Below are positions 6,478-13,024 of a DNA stretch of 15,552 nt, piece after piece. The translations under genes and the position numbers were made by a program. Where the stretch lies: the NCBI GenBank assembly GCA_958446835.1, contig CAUCXT010000052.1, forward strand, positions 1 through 15,552. Reading direction: 5' to 3'. Each line of letters opens with the position of its first letter. The stretch's first letter is position 1. This stretch comes from an uncultured Eubacterium sp. (GTDB lineage Bacteria > Bacillota > Clostridia > Lachnospirales > Lachnospiraceae). The notes beneath the pieces are model-generated. The model was not told the DNA's origin. It did no database searches and worked only from the letters and a program-made list of their open reading frames with translations.

Positions 6478-7233
6478 TTATTTTCTGCACAAATCCTTCA
6501 CAACCTCACCGGCAATTATAAGTCCGGCAACCGATGGCACAAAAGCCACACTTCCCGGAATATCCCTTCGCTCCGTGCACTTGTGCTTGGCTCCCGGAGG
6601 ACATATACAATTGGTTCTGCAGCTTATAGCCATATCCTCGATAGGTCTTGTAGGCTTCTCCTCCGAATATACAACCTTAAGCTTTTTCACTCCGCGTTTT
6701 TTCAGCTCCCTTCGCATTACCTTTGCAAGCGGGCACATCTTGGTCTTATATATATCGGCGACCTTAAACTGGCTTCCGTCCAGCTTATTGCCTGCTCCCA
6801 TACAGCTTATTATCGGTATGTTCATCTCCTGCGCCTTCATAACAAGACTAATCTTTGCAGTCACCGTATCGACCGCATCCACCACATAATCATACTCCTC
6901 AAAAGGGAACTCCTGTGCATTTTCCGGCAGGAAGAAACACTTGTGAACCCTGACATCCGCATCCGGGTTAATCTCCAGGATTCGCTCCTTCATAACATCC
7001 GCCTTATATTTTCCGACAGTCTTTCGCGTGGCGATAATCTGGCGGTTAAGATTGGTGAGGCACACCTTATCGTCATCTATCAGGTCAAACGCTCCGACTC
7101 CGCTTCTTACCAGCGCCTCGCACACATAACCTCCGACTCCTCCTATTCCAAATACCGCAACTCTTGAATTTTTAAGCTTCTCCATAGCCTCCTTGCCAAG
7201 TAAAAGCTCCGTTCTTGAAAATTGTGTAAGCAT
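6478..7233 (-). CDS. tcdA: tRNA threonylcarbamoyladenosine dehydratase (TcdA/CsdL, E1-like)
   Basis: A 251-residue member of the ThiF/MoeB/E1-like superfamily. TcdA uses ATP to close t6A37 of tRNA into the cyclic form ct6A. The nucleotide-binding loop G-I-G-G-V-G-G is at residues 29-35, followed by D-L-I-D-D-D-K-V-C-L-T-N-L-N-R-Q, which holds the ATP-contacting Asp and Arg residues. V-V-D-A-V-D-T-V and C-M-G-A-G-N-K-L-D match the family. Instead of a typical zinc site there is a C-x3-C-x-C segment near residues 207-213 (S-C-R-T-N-C-I-C-P-P-G), then a C-terminal helix. Length is close to E. coli TcdA (about 268). GGAGGA lies just before the ATG. First gene of the operon with the HD protein; no convincing promoter pair was found in 7234-7340. 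Confidence 0.9.
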   Translation of the reverse strand: MLTQFSRTELLLGKEAMEKLKNSRVAVFGIGGVGGYVCEALVRSGVGAFDLIDDDKVCLTNLNRQIIATRKTVGKYKADVMKERILEINPDADVRVHKCFFLPENAQEFPFEEYDYVVDAVDTVTAKISLVMKAQEMNIPIISCMGAGNKLDGSQFKVADIYKTKMCPLAKVMRRELKKRGVKKLKVVYSEEKPTRPIEDMAISCRTNCICPPGAKHKCTERRDIPGSVAFVPSVAGLIIAGEVVKDLCRK

Positions 7234-7340
7234 ATTTCCTCCAAATCCAAAATAAATTTATCCTTCTGTCTCCATGACAATTTTACATAACATATACACC
7301 ATGCTATATTATTGCATAACAGTCTCTATGCCCTATGTTG

Positions 7341-8039
7341 TTATTTATGCTCCCTAATCATCATTACACACACCGCTGCAAGGAGTGCACATGAAACCCA
7401 TATTGAATGTATTCCGACATTTTGTGAGCATACACCTCCGATACCTGCACCAATAGCAAATATTGCTATTATGCCATAATAGTGCAGTGCCTTTCTAAGT
7501 GCCCCGGGCTGTTTTTCCCTTATATATACAGAAAGGCTCTCCGTTCCACTCCTTAAATTGCCTATGCACATTGTACTGGCATAGCTGTACCCCTTGACCT
7601 TTCTAAAGGTCTGAACCTGCATTGAACAAGCCAGAGATACTATAACTGTTGCTGCCATATTATATGTAGTCGGTATAAATCCAACAATAAGCAGCATCGC
7701 TATCTCCATTATAACAATAATCTGCCTCCAATGCATTTTCCTTGAATTCTTATATCTGTGCTCAACCTGTTCAGCAATCAGTACTCCCGCTGCAAATGCA
7801 AGCACCGGAAACAGATACCTGAGGCCGGCTGCAAAATCACCCATCATAATATGCTGGCTCATCAGAACCACATTTCCTGTCTGAGCATTTGAAAAGACCT
7901 TGTCTCTCACATTGTAGGTATACGCATCCTGAAAGCCACCGGAAAATGCAAGCACTGAACTGAGCAGAAATGTCTCTGAAGTCTGAAGCCTTTCTTCCAG
8001 CTTCTCTTCGAATTTACGCAAATAAACCACCCTTTCCAT
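7341..8039 (-). CDS. YoaK/DUF1275-family membrane protein
   Basis: A 232-residue polytopic membrane protein of the DUF1275 (YoaK) family, function not established. Marks are the G-G-F-Q-D-A-Y-T-Y motif (34-42), A-Q-T-G-N-V-V (52-58) and C-I-G-N-L-R-S-G-T-E in the second half, with about six hydrophobic segments. The boundary given uses ATG at 8039, which has no ribosome site and lies only about 8 bases after the predicted transcript start. TTG at 8021 (codon 7) has AAAGG 9 bases upstream and a 26-base leader, and may be the true start. Monocistronic and divergent from the hemerythrin gene. Confidence 0.85.
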   Translation of the reverse strand: MERVVYLRKFEEKLEERLQTSETFLLSSVLAFSGGFQDAYTYNVRDKVFSNAQTGNVVLMSQHIMMGDFAAGLRYLFPVLAFAAGVLIAEQVEHRYKNSRKMHWRQIIVIMEIAMLLIVGFIPTTYNMAATVIVSLACSMQVQTFRKVKGYSYASTMCIGNLRSGTESLSVYIREKQPGALRKALHYYGIIAIFAIGAGIGGVCSQNVGIHSIWVSCALLAAVCVMMIREHK

Positions 8040-8053
8040 GTTCTGTAAAGACT

Positions 8054-8082
8054 ACTATAATTCCTAGCGCCACGAATTTCAA
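8054..8082 (-). promoter_or_regulatory. Sigma-A promoter of the DUF1275 gene with flanking direct repeats
   Basis: TTGAAA (8082-8077), a 17-base spacer and TATAGT (8059-8054) on the minus strand. The 10-mer TAATTCCTAG (plus-strand reading) occurs at 8058-8067, over the spacer and -10 edge, and again at 8087-8096, just upstream of the -35. The 29-base spacing is close to three helical turns and suggests a regulator-binding pair. Confidence 0.65.
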
Positions 8083-8126
8083 GTAGTAATTCCTAGTATT
8101 TCACTCGATTTCCATGCGCAAAAACA

Positions 8127-8146
8127 ATAATACGCAATCGTATTAT
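8127..8146. repeat. Palindrome in the DUF1275/hemerythrin divergent region
   Basis: ATAATACG (8127-8134) and CGTATTAT (8139-8146) are perfect inverted 8-mers around CAAT. It lies between the two divergent promoters and outside any gene, which fits an operator for either. No terminator role is apparent. Confidence 0.45.
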
Positions 8147-8174
8147 GCTAAAAAAAATTCTATCAGATTATGTA

Positions 8175-8203
8175 TTGTATAAATATGGCGAAGACTTTAT
8201 AAT
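8175..8203 (+). promoter_or_regulatory. Sigma-A promoter of the tandem hemerythrin gene
   Basis: TTGTAT (8175-8180), a 17-base spacer and perfect TATAAT (8198-8203). The transcript should start near 8210, giving a leader of about 33 bases with AAAGGAG. An inverted repeat covers the -10 and start (8201-8225). Confidence 0.75.
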
Positions 8204-8225
8204 AAATCGAGAATCATTATTTATT
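8201..8225. promoter_or_regulatory. Inverted repeat over the hemerythrin -10 and start, possible Fur-like site
   Basis: AATAAAT (8201-8207) and ATTTATT (8219-8225) are inverted around 11 bases. The right part AATCATTAT (8212/8213-8220) matches one half of the classical Fur consensus, while the left half matches poorly. Its position over the transcript start fits repression by an iron- or peroxide-sensing Fur-family protein, which would suit a non-haem iron protein, but the match is partial. Confidence 0.3.
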
Positions 8226-8242
8226 TCACGAAAGGAGTTTTT

Positions 8243-9067
8243 ATGTACGAATTTACCGATGACTGTTTAATACATATTGAAGAGATAGACAACGAACACA
8301 GACATTTGTTCTCACTTATCAATGAATCTATTGCAATGGTTGCAGAGGCTTCCGATGTCACAACCATCTCAAAGAATCTTGTCGCAAAGCTCAAAGACTA
8401 CGCTGTTAATCATTTTGCACACGAAGAGGCATATATGGAGAGTATAAATGACCCTGAGCTGAGGCTTCAGAAGCGTGAGCATGCTGCTTTTACTGAAGAA
8501 ATCAATTCATTCACGCTTGACACCTCCTCCCCGGAGGCTGCTAAGGAATCTCTCAATGAGCTTTTAAAATATCTCGTCCGCTGGCTCTACAGACATATCT
8601 TAAGCAGCGATATGATGATAGGAAAGATTGAACCTAATGACCCATTTGCATTCACAGATCGTTTCAAAACCGGTATAGAGCTTGTCGATGATGAACACCG
8701 TACATTATTTGAGATAATAAGGGAAACAAACGAATTAATCTGTGCTGACCTTCTCCACGACAAGTATGACAAGATTATGGAGCTTCTTGCAAAGCTTAAG
8801 GATTACACTGAATTTCATTTCCATGATGAAGAAGCTCTCATGGAACGCATCGGCTATCCGGGGCTTGAGGCTCAGAAGCATGCACACGCTGCATTTGTTG
8901 AGCGTCTTGTAGATATCGACCTCGAAACACTGGATGATATTGACAATGACCAGCAGGCTTATCTCCTCGACCTCATCAACTATCTGGTCGGCTGGCTCGC
9001 AAATCATATTCTCGGCAGCGACAAAAAGATTGGGGAGTATGTACGGGGCAACAATATCACACTGTAG
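8243..9067 (+). CDS. Tandem (two-domain) bacteriohemerythrin
   Basis: A 274-residue soluble protein made of two hemerythrin domains (about 5-130 and 137-265), each a four-helix bundle that normally carries a diiron centre binding O2 or acting as an O2/iron/NO sensor or store. Domain 1 ligands: His19, His57, Glu61, His80, His118, Asp123. Domain 2: His152, His192, Glu196, His215, His255, Asp260. In both, the position four residues before the helix-C His (usual H-x3-H) is Gln: Gln76 and Gln211. Most bacteriohemerythrins are single domains of about 130-140 residues, so this is an internal duplication. The domains have diverged in sequence. AAAGGAG lies 5 bases before the ATG. Monocistronic, with its own promoter and terminator. 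Confidence 0.93.
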   Translation: MYEFTDDCLIHIEEIDNEHRHLFSLINESIAMVAEASDVTTISKNLVAKLKDYAVNHFAHEEAYMESINDPELRLQKREHAAFTEEINSFTLDTSSPEAAKESLNELLKYLVRWLYRHILSSDMMIGKIEPNDPFAFTDRFKTGIELVDDEHRTLFEIIRETNELICADLLHDKYDKIMELLAKLKDYTEFHFHDEEALMERIGYPGLEAQKHAHAAFVERLVDIDLETLDDIDNDQQAYLLDLINYLVGWLANHILGSDKKIGEYVRGNNITL

Positions 9068-9082
9068 GACTATGTATGATGC

Positions 9083-9112
9083 GCATGTTTTGACATCCGA
9101 ATCTCAACATGC
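9083..9112. repeat. Inverted repeat after the hemerythrin gene
   Basis: GCATGTT (9083-9089) and AACATGC (9106-9112) are perfect inverted 7-mers around 16 bases. There is no T tract, so it is probably a 3' leader-side stabilising hairpin just before the terminator, or chance. Confidence 0.3.
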
Positions 9113-9117
9113 AACAA

Positions 9118-9173
9118 AAAAATTGCCGGCTAAAGCTACAGACACCTGCCTGTACATCTGTCCGGCAATTTTT
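9118..9173. terminator. Bidirectional intrinsic terminator between hemerythrin and ferritin-like genes
   Basis: AAAAATTGCCGG (9118-9129) and CCGGCAATTTTT (9162-9173) form a perfect 12-bp stem. The 32-base loop can fold further (ACAG/CTGT). On the plus strand the stem is followed by ATTTTT; on the minus strand by the T run complementary to 9116-9122. It serves two convergent genes. Confidence 0.85.
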
Positions 9174-9231
9174 ATTTTTCTGCCCTATCAGCGTTTGAAT
9201 CTGCAATTATTTTTCTTATTATTCAGCGCTC

Positions 9232-9690
9232 CTAAGCCATCGCGTTTGCCACCTTATACTTGTAAAGCATTTCCGCATGGTTCTGTTCTTCGACCTGTAT
9301 ATCGGCTAACAGCTTGCGAAGGCTGCTGTCGCCGAATGCGAACACCTCATTATTGTAGGTTCCCGACACAAGCTTTTCTGTTCCAATGCAGTCCGTGGCA
9401 AGGAACGCGTCATTTTTCTTGTCATCAGACTCGGTCATTGAATTGTAGGTAGCGTTCGGCTCATAGTCACGTCCATCGGAATCATTGCAGTTGCACTCCG
9501 GAACCGTTCCCGAAAGCACCTTTGTCAAAGAATCATAGTGCTCCTGCTCCTTGTCCTTTAATGTCTCAAAAAGCTTCTTAAGCTCCGGGTCCTTTGCCTG
9601 TGTGGCATACTTCGTGTATTTTTCCACACAGCTTTTCTCCTGTGTCAGTAAATCCTCAATTACAGTGCGCTCTTTTTCCTTTAAAACCAT
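9232..9690 (-). CDS. Ferritin-like / CotF-like protein with apparent diiron site
   Basis: A 152-residue predicted four-helix-bundle protein. The first half resembles the spore Coat F/ferritin-like group (L-L-T-Q-E-K-S, then Y-A-x-x-A-x-D-P-x-L-K). Potential diiron ligands occur in the ferritin-like order: Glu18 (helix 1), Glu48-x-x-His51 (helix 2), Glu105 (helix 3) and Glu135-x-x-His138 (helix 4). Residues about 60-95 are a polar insert with C-N-C (Cys66, Cys68) and many Asp/Asn. It could be a spore coat component, a rubrerythrin-like peroxide scavenger, or both in origin. The start is ATG at 9690, with GGAGGA about 8 bases upstream; a longer frame to 9732 lacks a ribosome site and runs through an inverted repeat. 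Convergent with the hemerythrin gene. Confidence 0.8.
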   Translation of the reverse strand: MVLKEKERTVIEDLLTQEKSCVEKYTKYATQAKDPELKKLFETLKDKEQEHYDSLTKVLSGTVPECNCNDSDGRDYEPNATYNSMTESDDKKNDAFLATDCIGTEKLVSGTYNNEVFAFGDSSLRKLLADIQVEEQNHAEMLYKYKVANAMA

Positions 9691-9706
9691 GTCACAATTC
9701 CTCCAA

Positions 9707-9749
9707 AATAATAAAGATACAGAAAATAGCAATCTGTATCTTTATTATT
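9707..9749 (-). repeat. Perfect 16-bp inverted repeat adjoining the ribosome site of the ferritin-like gene
   Basis: AATAATAAAGATACAG (9707-9722) and CTGTATCTTTATTATT (9734-9749) are perfect complements around 11 bases. On the mRNA the hairpin ends only two bases before GGAGG. It may act as a 5' stabiliser, an attenuator (its 3' arm is U-rich) or a protein-binding dyad. The rest of the 9750-9900 gap is A/T-rich; a loose TTGAGT/TAAATA promoter-like pair (about 9795-9820, minus strand) was seen but is weak. Confidence 0.7.
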
Positions 9750-9869
9750 GGCAGCTACATGCTTACTTATTCTAACATTTCAACCTAAAATATTTATATA
9801 GCGCTTCTGTTTCACTCAATATACTAATTTATATTAATTTTATATCAACGTAAGTCGAACGGCACACCT

Positions 9870-9893
9870 TCTTATAAAACATTTTCTTATAAG
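9870..9893. repeat. A/T-rich inverted repeat after the PatB-like gene
   Basis: CTTATAA (about 9870-9876) and TTATAAG (about 9887-9893) are inverted 7-mers just after the stop of the PatB-like gene. The stem has no G/C core and no clean U tract in the minus direction, so it is at best a weak terminator. Confidence 0.25.
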
Positions 9894-9900
9894 ATATTTT

Positions 9901-11106
9901 CTAATCAGCCTTGTTAAACACATACCTGTCCAGCCTGTCAAATGCCTCAATCACAAGCGTATGTGGCACAGCAAGGTTCATTCTTATCGCATAAGGCTTG
10001 TGGAACGGCCTGCCATCCTGCCATATAACACCAACGGCGATTCCGGCTTTTATCAGCTCGTCCATCGTGGTGTCATGCTCATCACACCACTTTTTGCAGT
10101 CAAGGTACAGCATATATGTACCCTGTGGCTTTGCAAAGCTTACACCCTTAAAATTCCTTGTTATAAAATCATAAGCATAGTCAACATTCTTTGTTATAAC
10201 CTGCCTTAGCTCGTCCGTCCACTCGTAGCCCTCATGCCTGTAAGCCCCTATCAGCGCATACATTGAAAGTACATTCATGCTGTTATAATGTGACAGCTCA
10301 GACTGTTTTCTCACCCTGTCACGCAAGTACTTATTGTATATAATATGATAAGAGCCTATCAGACCGGCAAGATTAAATGTTTTTGAAGGAGCATACACAG
10401 CTATTGTCCTGTTTTTCGCATCCTCGGACACACTCTGAGTAGGAATATGCTTATGACCTTCAAGAATTATATCGGACCAAATTTCATCAGAGACAACAAC
10501 ACACTGGTTGTTTTTGTAGACCTCCATTGCCCTCTCAAGCTCTTCTCTCTCCCATACCCTTCCGCAAGGATTATGAGGCGAGCAGAATACACAGAAATGG
10601 ATATTGTTGTCCTTAATCTTCCTGTCCATGTCCTCGTAATCCATTCTCCACACACCATTTTCGTCCTGAATCAGCGGTGAGAGCACTATTTTACGTCCGT
10701 TGTCCTCTATCGCGTGTGTGAAACCTATATATGTCGGTGAATGAAGAAGCACTGCCTCACCCGGCGCAGTGAACGCCTGCAATGCCGATGACAGGCAGCC
10801 AAGCACTCCGTTCTCATAGCCGATGTCATCCTTCACAAGCCCTGTGACACCATTTCTCCTGTTCTGCCATTCTATTATCGATGAATAGTACTCTTCCCGT
10901 GGCTCAAAATATCCGAAGGTCGGGTGCTTCGTCCTCTCAATAATCTCCTCCTGAATAGTCGGAACCGTCGCAAAATTCATATCCGCAACCCACATCGGAA
11001 TCTTTGAAAATCCCGGCTTGACCTGCGCCCCCTCAAAAGGTATGACATCGACTGCCAGCGCATCCTTTCCATTTCTGTCAATTATACTGTCAAAATCGTA
11101 TTTCAC
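9901..11106 (-). CDS. PatB/MalY-type PLP-dependent C-S lyase (aminotransferase fold I)
   Basis: A 401-residue fold-type I PLP enzyme of the MalY/PatB cystathionine beta-lyase family, which splits C-S bonds of cystathionine, cysteine or related thioethers to pyruvate, ammonia and a thiol. Family marks: Y-D-F-D-S-I-I-D-R (3-11), P-M-W-V-A-D-M-N-F (37-45), Tyr126, S-P-H-N-P-C-G-R (176-183, Asn179 contacts PLP), S-D-E-I-W-S-D (206-212, Asp207 pairs with the ring nitrogen) and A-P-S-K-T-F-N (239-245, Schiff-base Lys242). The start is GTG at 11106, with AAAGGAG 9 bases upstream; the family N-terminus begins exactly here and the longer frame to 11163 overlaps the upstream gene. It starts 28 bases after the amidohydrolase stop, in the same operon. 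Which sulfur substrate it uses is not visible. Confidence 0.92.
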   Translation of the reverse strand: MKYDFDSIIDRNGKDALAVDVIPFEGAQVKPGFSKIPMWVADMNFATVPTIQEEIIERTKHPTFGYFEPREEYYSSIIEWQNRRNGVTGLVKDDIGYENGVLGCLSSALQAFTAPGEAVLLHSPTYIGFTHAIEDNGRKIVLSPLIQDENGVWRMDYEDMDRKIKDNNIHFCVFCSPHNPCGRVWEREELERAMEVYKNNQCVVVSDEIWSDIILEGHKHIPTQSVSEDAKNRTIAVYAPSKTFNLAGLIGSYHIIYNKYLRDRVRKQSELSHYNSMNVLSMYALIGAYRHEGYEWTDELRQVITKNVDYAYDFITRNFKGVSFAKPQGTYMLYLDCKKWCDEHDTTMDELIKAGIAVGVIWQDGRPFHKPYAIRMNLAVPHTLVIEAFDRLDRYVFNKAD

Positions 11107-11134
11107 TGCCAATAACTCCTTTCTGTTGTGTGGC

Positions 11135-12415
11135 TTAGAGAAATTTGTCAAGCTCCCTCTCAACCAGCGTATTTATCTTGACCTGCGGCTTGTCAATCAC
11201 TCTGCCACGCGCAATGACCATATCTACATGTCTGAGTGCCTCAAGATTGTCGAGAGGATTGTCCTTAGTCACTATCATGTCGGCGCATTTGCCCTTTTCA
11301 ATGCTTCCCGTAATGTCACCTATACCGGCAAGTTCTGCGCTGCGCTTCGTTGCTGTGTAGAGTGCAAATGCGTTTGATACACCTGTATATTTGTGGAAAT
11401 AACACAGCTCTCTCCAGAAATCATACTGTGTTATCCATGGACATCCGACATCGTTTCCAAGAACCACCGGAATATCATTTGCAAGTGCTGCCTTCGAGCA
11501 CTCAACAATTCCCTCAAACACTATATTTCCATTATATTGTTCAACCTCAGTGGCATTAGTGAGCGACCTGTCAAACAGGGCATACGGAACCGCCGGAGAA
11601 ATTGTTGTACATAGGAATGCGTTCTTCTCCTTAAAAAGCCTTATCATCTCATCATCCGGCTTTGCACCATGCTCTATTGAATCGACACCGTTTTCAAGTG
11701 CCACCTTAACGCCCTCTGGGGATTCCACATGTGCCGCTACCATGTATCCCGCCGCATGTGCCTTGTCGCAGACAGCCTTCACCATCTCCGGCTTCATCTT
11801 GAGTTCACCCGGAACGCCCTTCTCCTTCGCGTCAAGAACGCCTCCTGTTATCATAAGCTTGACAAGGTCGACCTTCTCATTCTCGGCATGTTCAAGCTGC
11901 TTTAGCGCCTCATCTATGCTGTGCGCCGCCACGGCGACTGAGCCCGCCATGTGTCCACCCGGAACCGATATTCCCTCATTTGCCGCAAGAATACGCGGTC
12001 CGACCTTTTTACCTGCGGTAATCTCGTCCCTGAGCCTCGTGTCAAAATCGCCAAGTCCACCAACAGTACGGATTGTGGTCACGCCGCTTAATAGTTCCGT
12101 CTTTGCAAAATCCGACACAACCTTGTATGCCACAGCCCTTGACAGAGCGGTTCCCATAAGTGTCTTTACCAGCTTTTCGTTGTCGCGCTGCTTCTTCTGC
12201 GGCTTTCCGTTTCCGGCAAGGTGCACATGCATGTTTATAAGCCCCGGCATGATGTAGCGCCCCTCAAGGTCCACCACCTTCACATCCGGTGACTTCGGAA
12301 CCTCCTTCACAATGTCCGTAATCTTCTCCCCATTGGTGACAATCACAAGTCCTTGTTGTACCTGCATATCCTTGTCTCCGTCTAATACTTTTCCGTTTAT
12401 ATATGCATACTTCAT
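11135..12415 (-). CDS. Amidohydrolase family protein (imidazolonepropionase-like / Xaa-Pro dipeptidase-like)
   Basis: A 426-residue binuclear-metal amidohydrolase. The metal ligands are all visible: His63-x-His65 (N-M-H-V-H-L), the carbamylated Lys186 candidate (L-V-K-L-M-I-T-G-G), His229 (A-A-H-V-E-S), His249 (S-I-E-H-G-A) and catalytic Asp322 (L-G-N-D-V-G). The N-terminal beta strands and the C-terminal G-S-I-E-K-G-K-C-A-D-M-I-V block form the composite beta domain. The pattern fits the group annotated as imidazolonepropionase-like or prolidase-like, which hydrolyses cyclic amides or N-acyl/Xaa-Pro dipeptides; the substrate is not certain. ATG at 12415 has GGAGGAG 7 bases upstream. It leads the operon with the PatB-like lyase and is divergent from a MerR gene. 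Confidence 0.9.
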   Translation of the reverse strand: MKYAYINGKVLDGDKDMQVQQGLVIVTNGEKITDIVKEVPKSPDVKVVDLEGRYIMPGLINMHVHLAGNGKPQKKQRDNEKLVKTLMGTALSRAVAYKVVSDFAKTELLSGVTTIRTVGGLGDFDTRLRDEITAGKKVGPRILAANEGISVPGGHMAGSVAVAAHSIDEALKQLEHAENEKVDLVKLMITGGVLDAKEKGVPGELKMKPEMVKAVCDKAHAAGYMVAAHVESPEGVKVALENGVDSIEHGAKPDDEMIRLFKEKNAFLCTTISPAVPYALFDRSLTNATEVEQYNGNIVFEGIVECSKAALANDIPVVLGNDVGCPWITQYDFWRELCYFHKYTGVSNAFALYTATKRSAELAGIGDITGSIEKGKCADMIVTKDNPLDNLEALRHVDMVIARGRVIDKPQVKINTLVERELDKFL

Positions 12416-12506
12416 ACAAATTCTCCTCCATTCTATTAATTTTAACTGATTATAACAAATAACCTTTACAATTATGCCTCGCAATGATTAAATATTGTAT
12501 AGCACG

Positions 12507-12535
12507 ATATTATCACTAATAAAAATTGATGTCAA
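12507..12535 (-). promoter_or_regulatory. Sigma-A promoter of the amidohydrolase-PatB operon
   Basis: Perfect TTGACA (12535-12530), a 17-base spacer and TAATAT (about 12512-12507) on the minus strand, about 95 bases before the ATG. The -10 lies in GATA-A-TATC and the -35 lies in one arm of the 12523-12559 dyad, so the MerR protein made next door could act here. A spacer of 17 rather than 19 bases is unlike a classical MerR-activated promoter. Confidence 0.7.
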
Positions 12536-12559
12536 AACCTATTGCACATACATCAATTT
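12523..12559. repeat. Perfect 10-bp dyad between amidohydrolase and merR
   Basis: AAATTGATGT (12523-12532) and ACATCAATTT (12550-12559) are perfect complements around 17 bases. The left arm covers the -35 of the divergent operon; the right arm ends 4 bases before the merR ribosome site. Either a DNA operator or a hairpin in the merR leader. Confidence 0.6.
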
Positions 12560-12577
12560 ACGCAAAAGGAGCATAAC

Positions 12578-13018
12578 ATGTACACAATCGGCCAGATATC
12601 GAAAATGTTCAACATTCCTGTCTCAACACTTCGCTACTATGACAAGGAAGGACTTTTTCCAAACATAAAAAGGGATTCCAATATAAGAAAATTCGATGAC
12701 TCGGAGATAGAAACCCTGCGCATGATAGAATGTCTCAAGAAATCAGGCATGGAGATAAAGGATATACGCCGCTATATGGACTTATGCACAAGGGGAAGCT
12801 CAACTTATTCTGAGCGCAAAGCCATGTTCGAAAAACAGCGCGAATCCGTAGAGAATGAGATAAAACGTCTCGAAAAGACGCTTGACATGTTAAAATTCAA
12901 ATGCTGGTACTATGACGAAGCAATGACGCACGGAAACGAGGAGCACATAAAAGAAATGCTCCCCGATAAGCTTCCGGCGGAAATCCAGAAAATTTATGAC
13001 AATGCACATGCGGAGTAA
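12578..13018 (+). CDS. MerR-family transcriptional regulator
   Basis: A 146-residue MerR regulator. The N-terminal winged helix begins Y-T-I-G-Q-I-S-K-M-F-N-I and continues S-T-L-R-Y-Y-D-K-E-G-L (about residues 16-26), the family signature. Residues about 75-110 form the dimerisation coiled coil (R-x-x-V-E-N-E-I-K-R-L-E-K-T-L). The C-terminal tail (about 110-146, K-C-W-Y-Y-D-E-A-M) is short and lacks the Cys set of metal sensors and a large effector domain, so it senses an unknown signal. ATG at 12580-12578 has AAAAGGAG 6 bases upstream; a longer frame from 12542 has no ribosome site. It is divergent from the amidohydrolase-PatB operon, its likely target, and ends 6 bases from the convergent permease stop. 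Confidence 0.88.
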   Translation: MYTIGQISKMFNIPVSTLRYYDKEGLFPNIKRDSNIRKFDDSEIETLRMIECLKKSGMEIKDIRRYMDLCTRGSSTYSERKAMFEKQRESVENEIKRLEKTLDMLKFKCWYYDEAMTHGNEEHIKEMLPDKLPAEIQKIYDNAHAE

Positions 13019-13024
13019 ATCAGA

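Noticed and set aside
6440..7167. Plus-strand frames opposite tcdA
   Set aside because: tcdA has clear motifs and a ribosome site; the opposite frames have neither.
7285..7340. Repeated GCAT/ATGC pieces that could fold after the DUF1275 gene
   Set aside because: Stems are only 4-5 bp and no T tract follows, so I do not call a terminator or a tcdA promoter here.
8243..9067. Recent gene duplication within the hemerythrin gene
   Set aside because: The two halves share ligand spacing but their DNA and protein sequences differ widely, so the duplication is old.
9841..9900. Possible terminator of the PatB-like gene
   Set aside because: Only a 7-bp A/T stem is present, with no G/C core and no U run in the right direction; listed as a repeat only.
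11550..12257. Long plus-strand frame (235 residues) opposite the amidohydrolase
   Set aside because: The translation is Ser/Ala/Pro-rich without any motif, and the minus-strand frame has every catalytic residue of its family.
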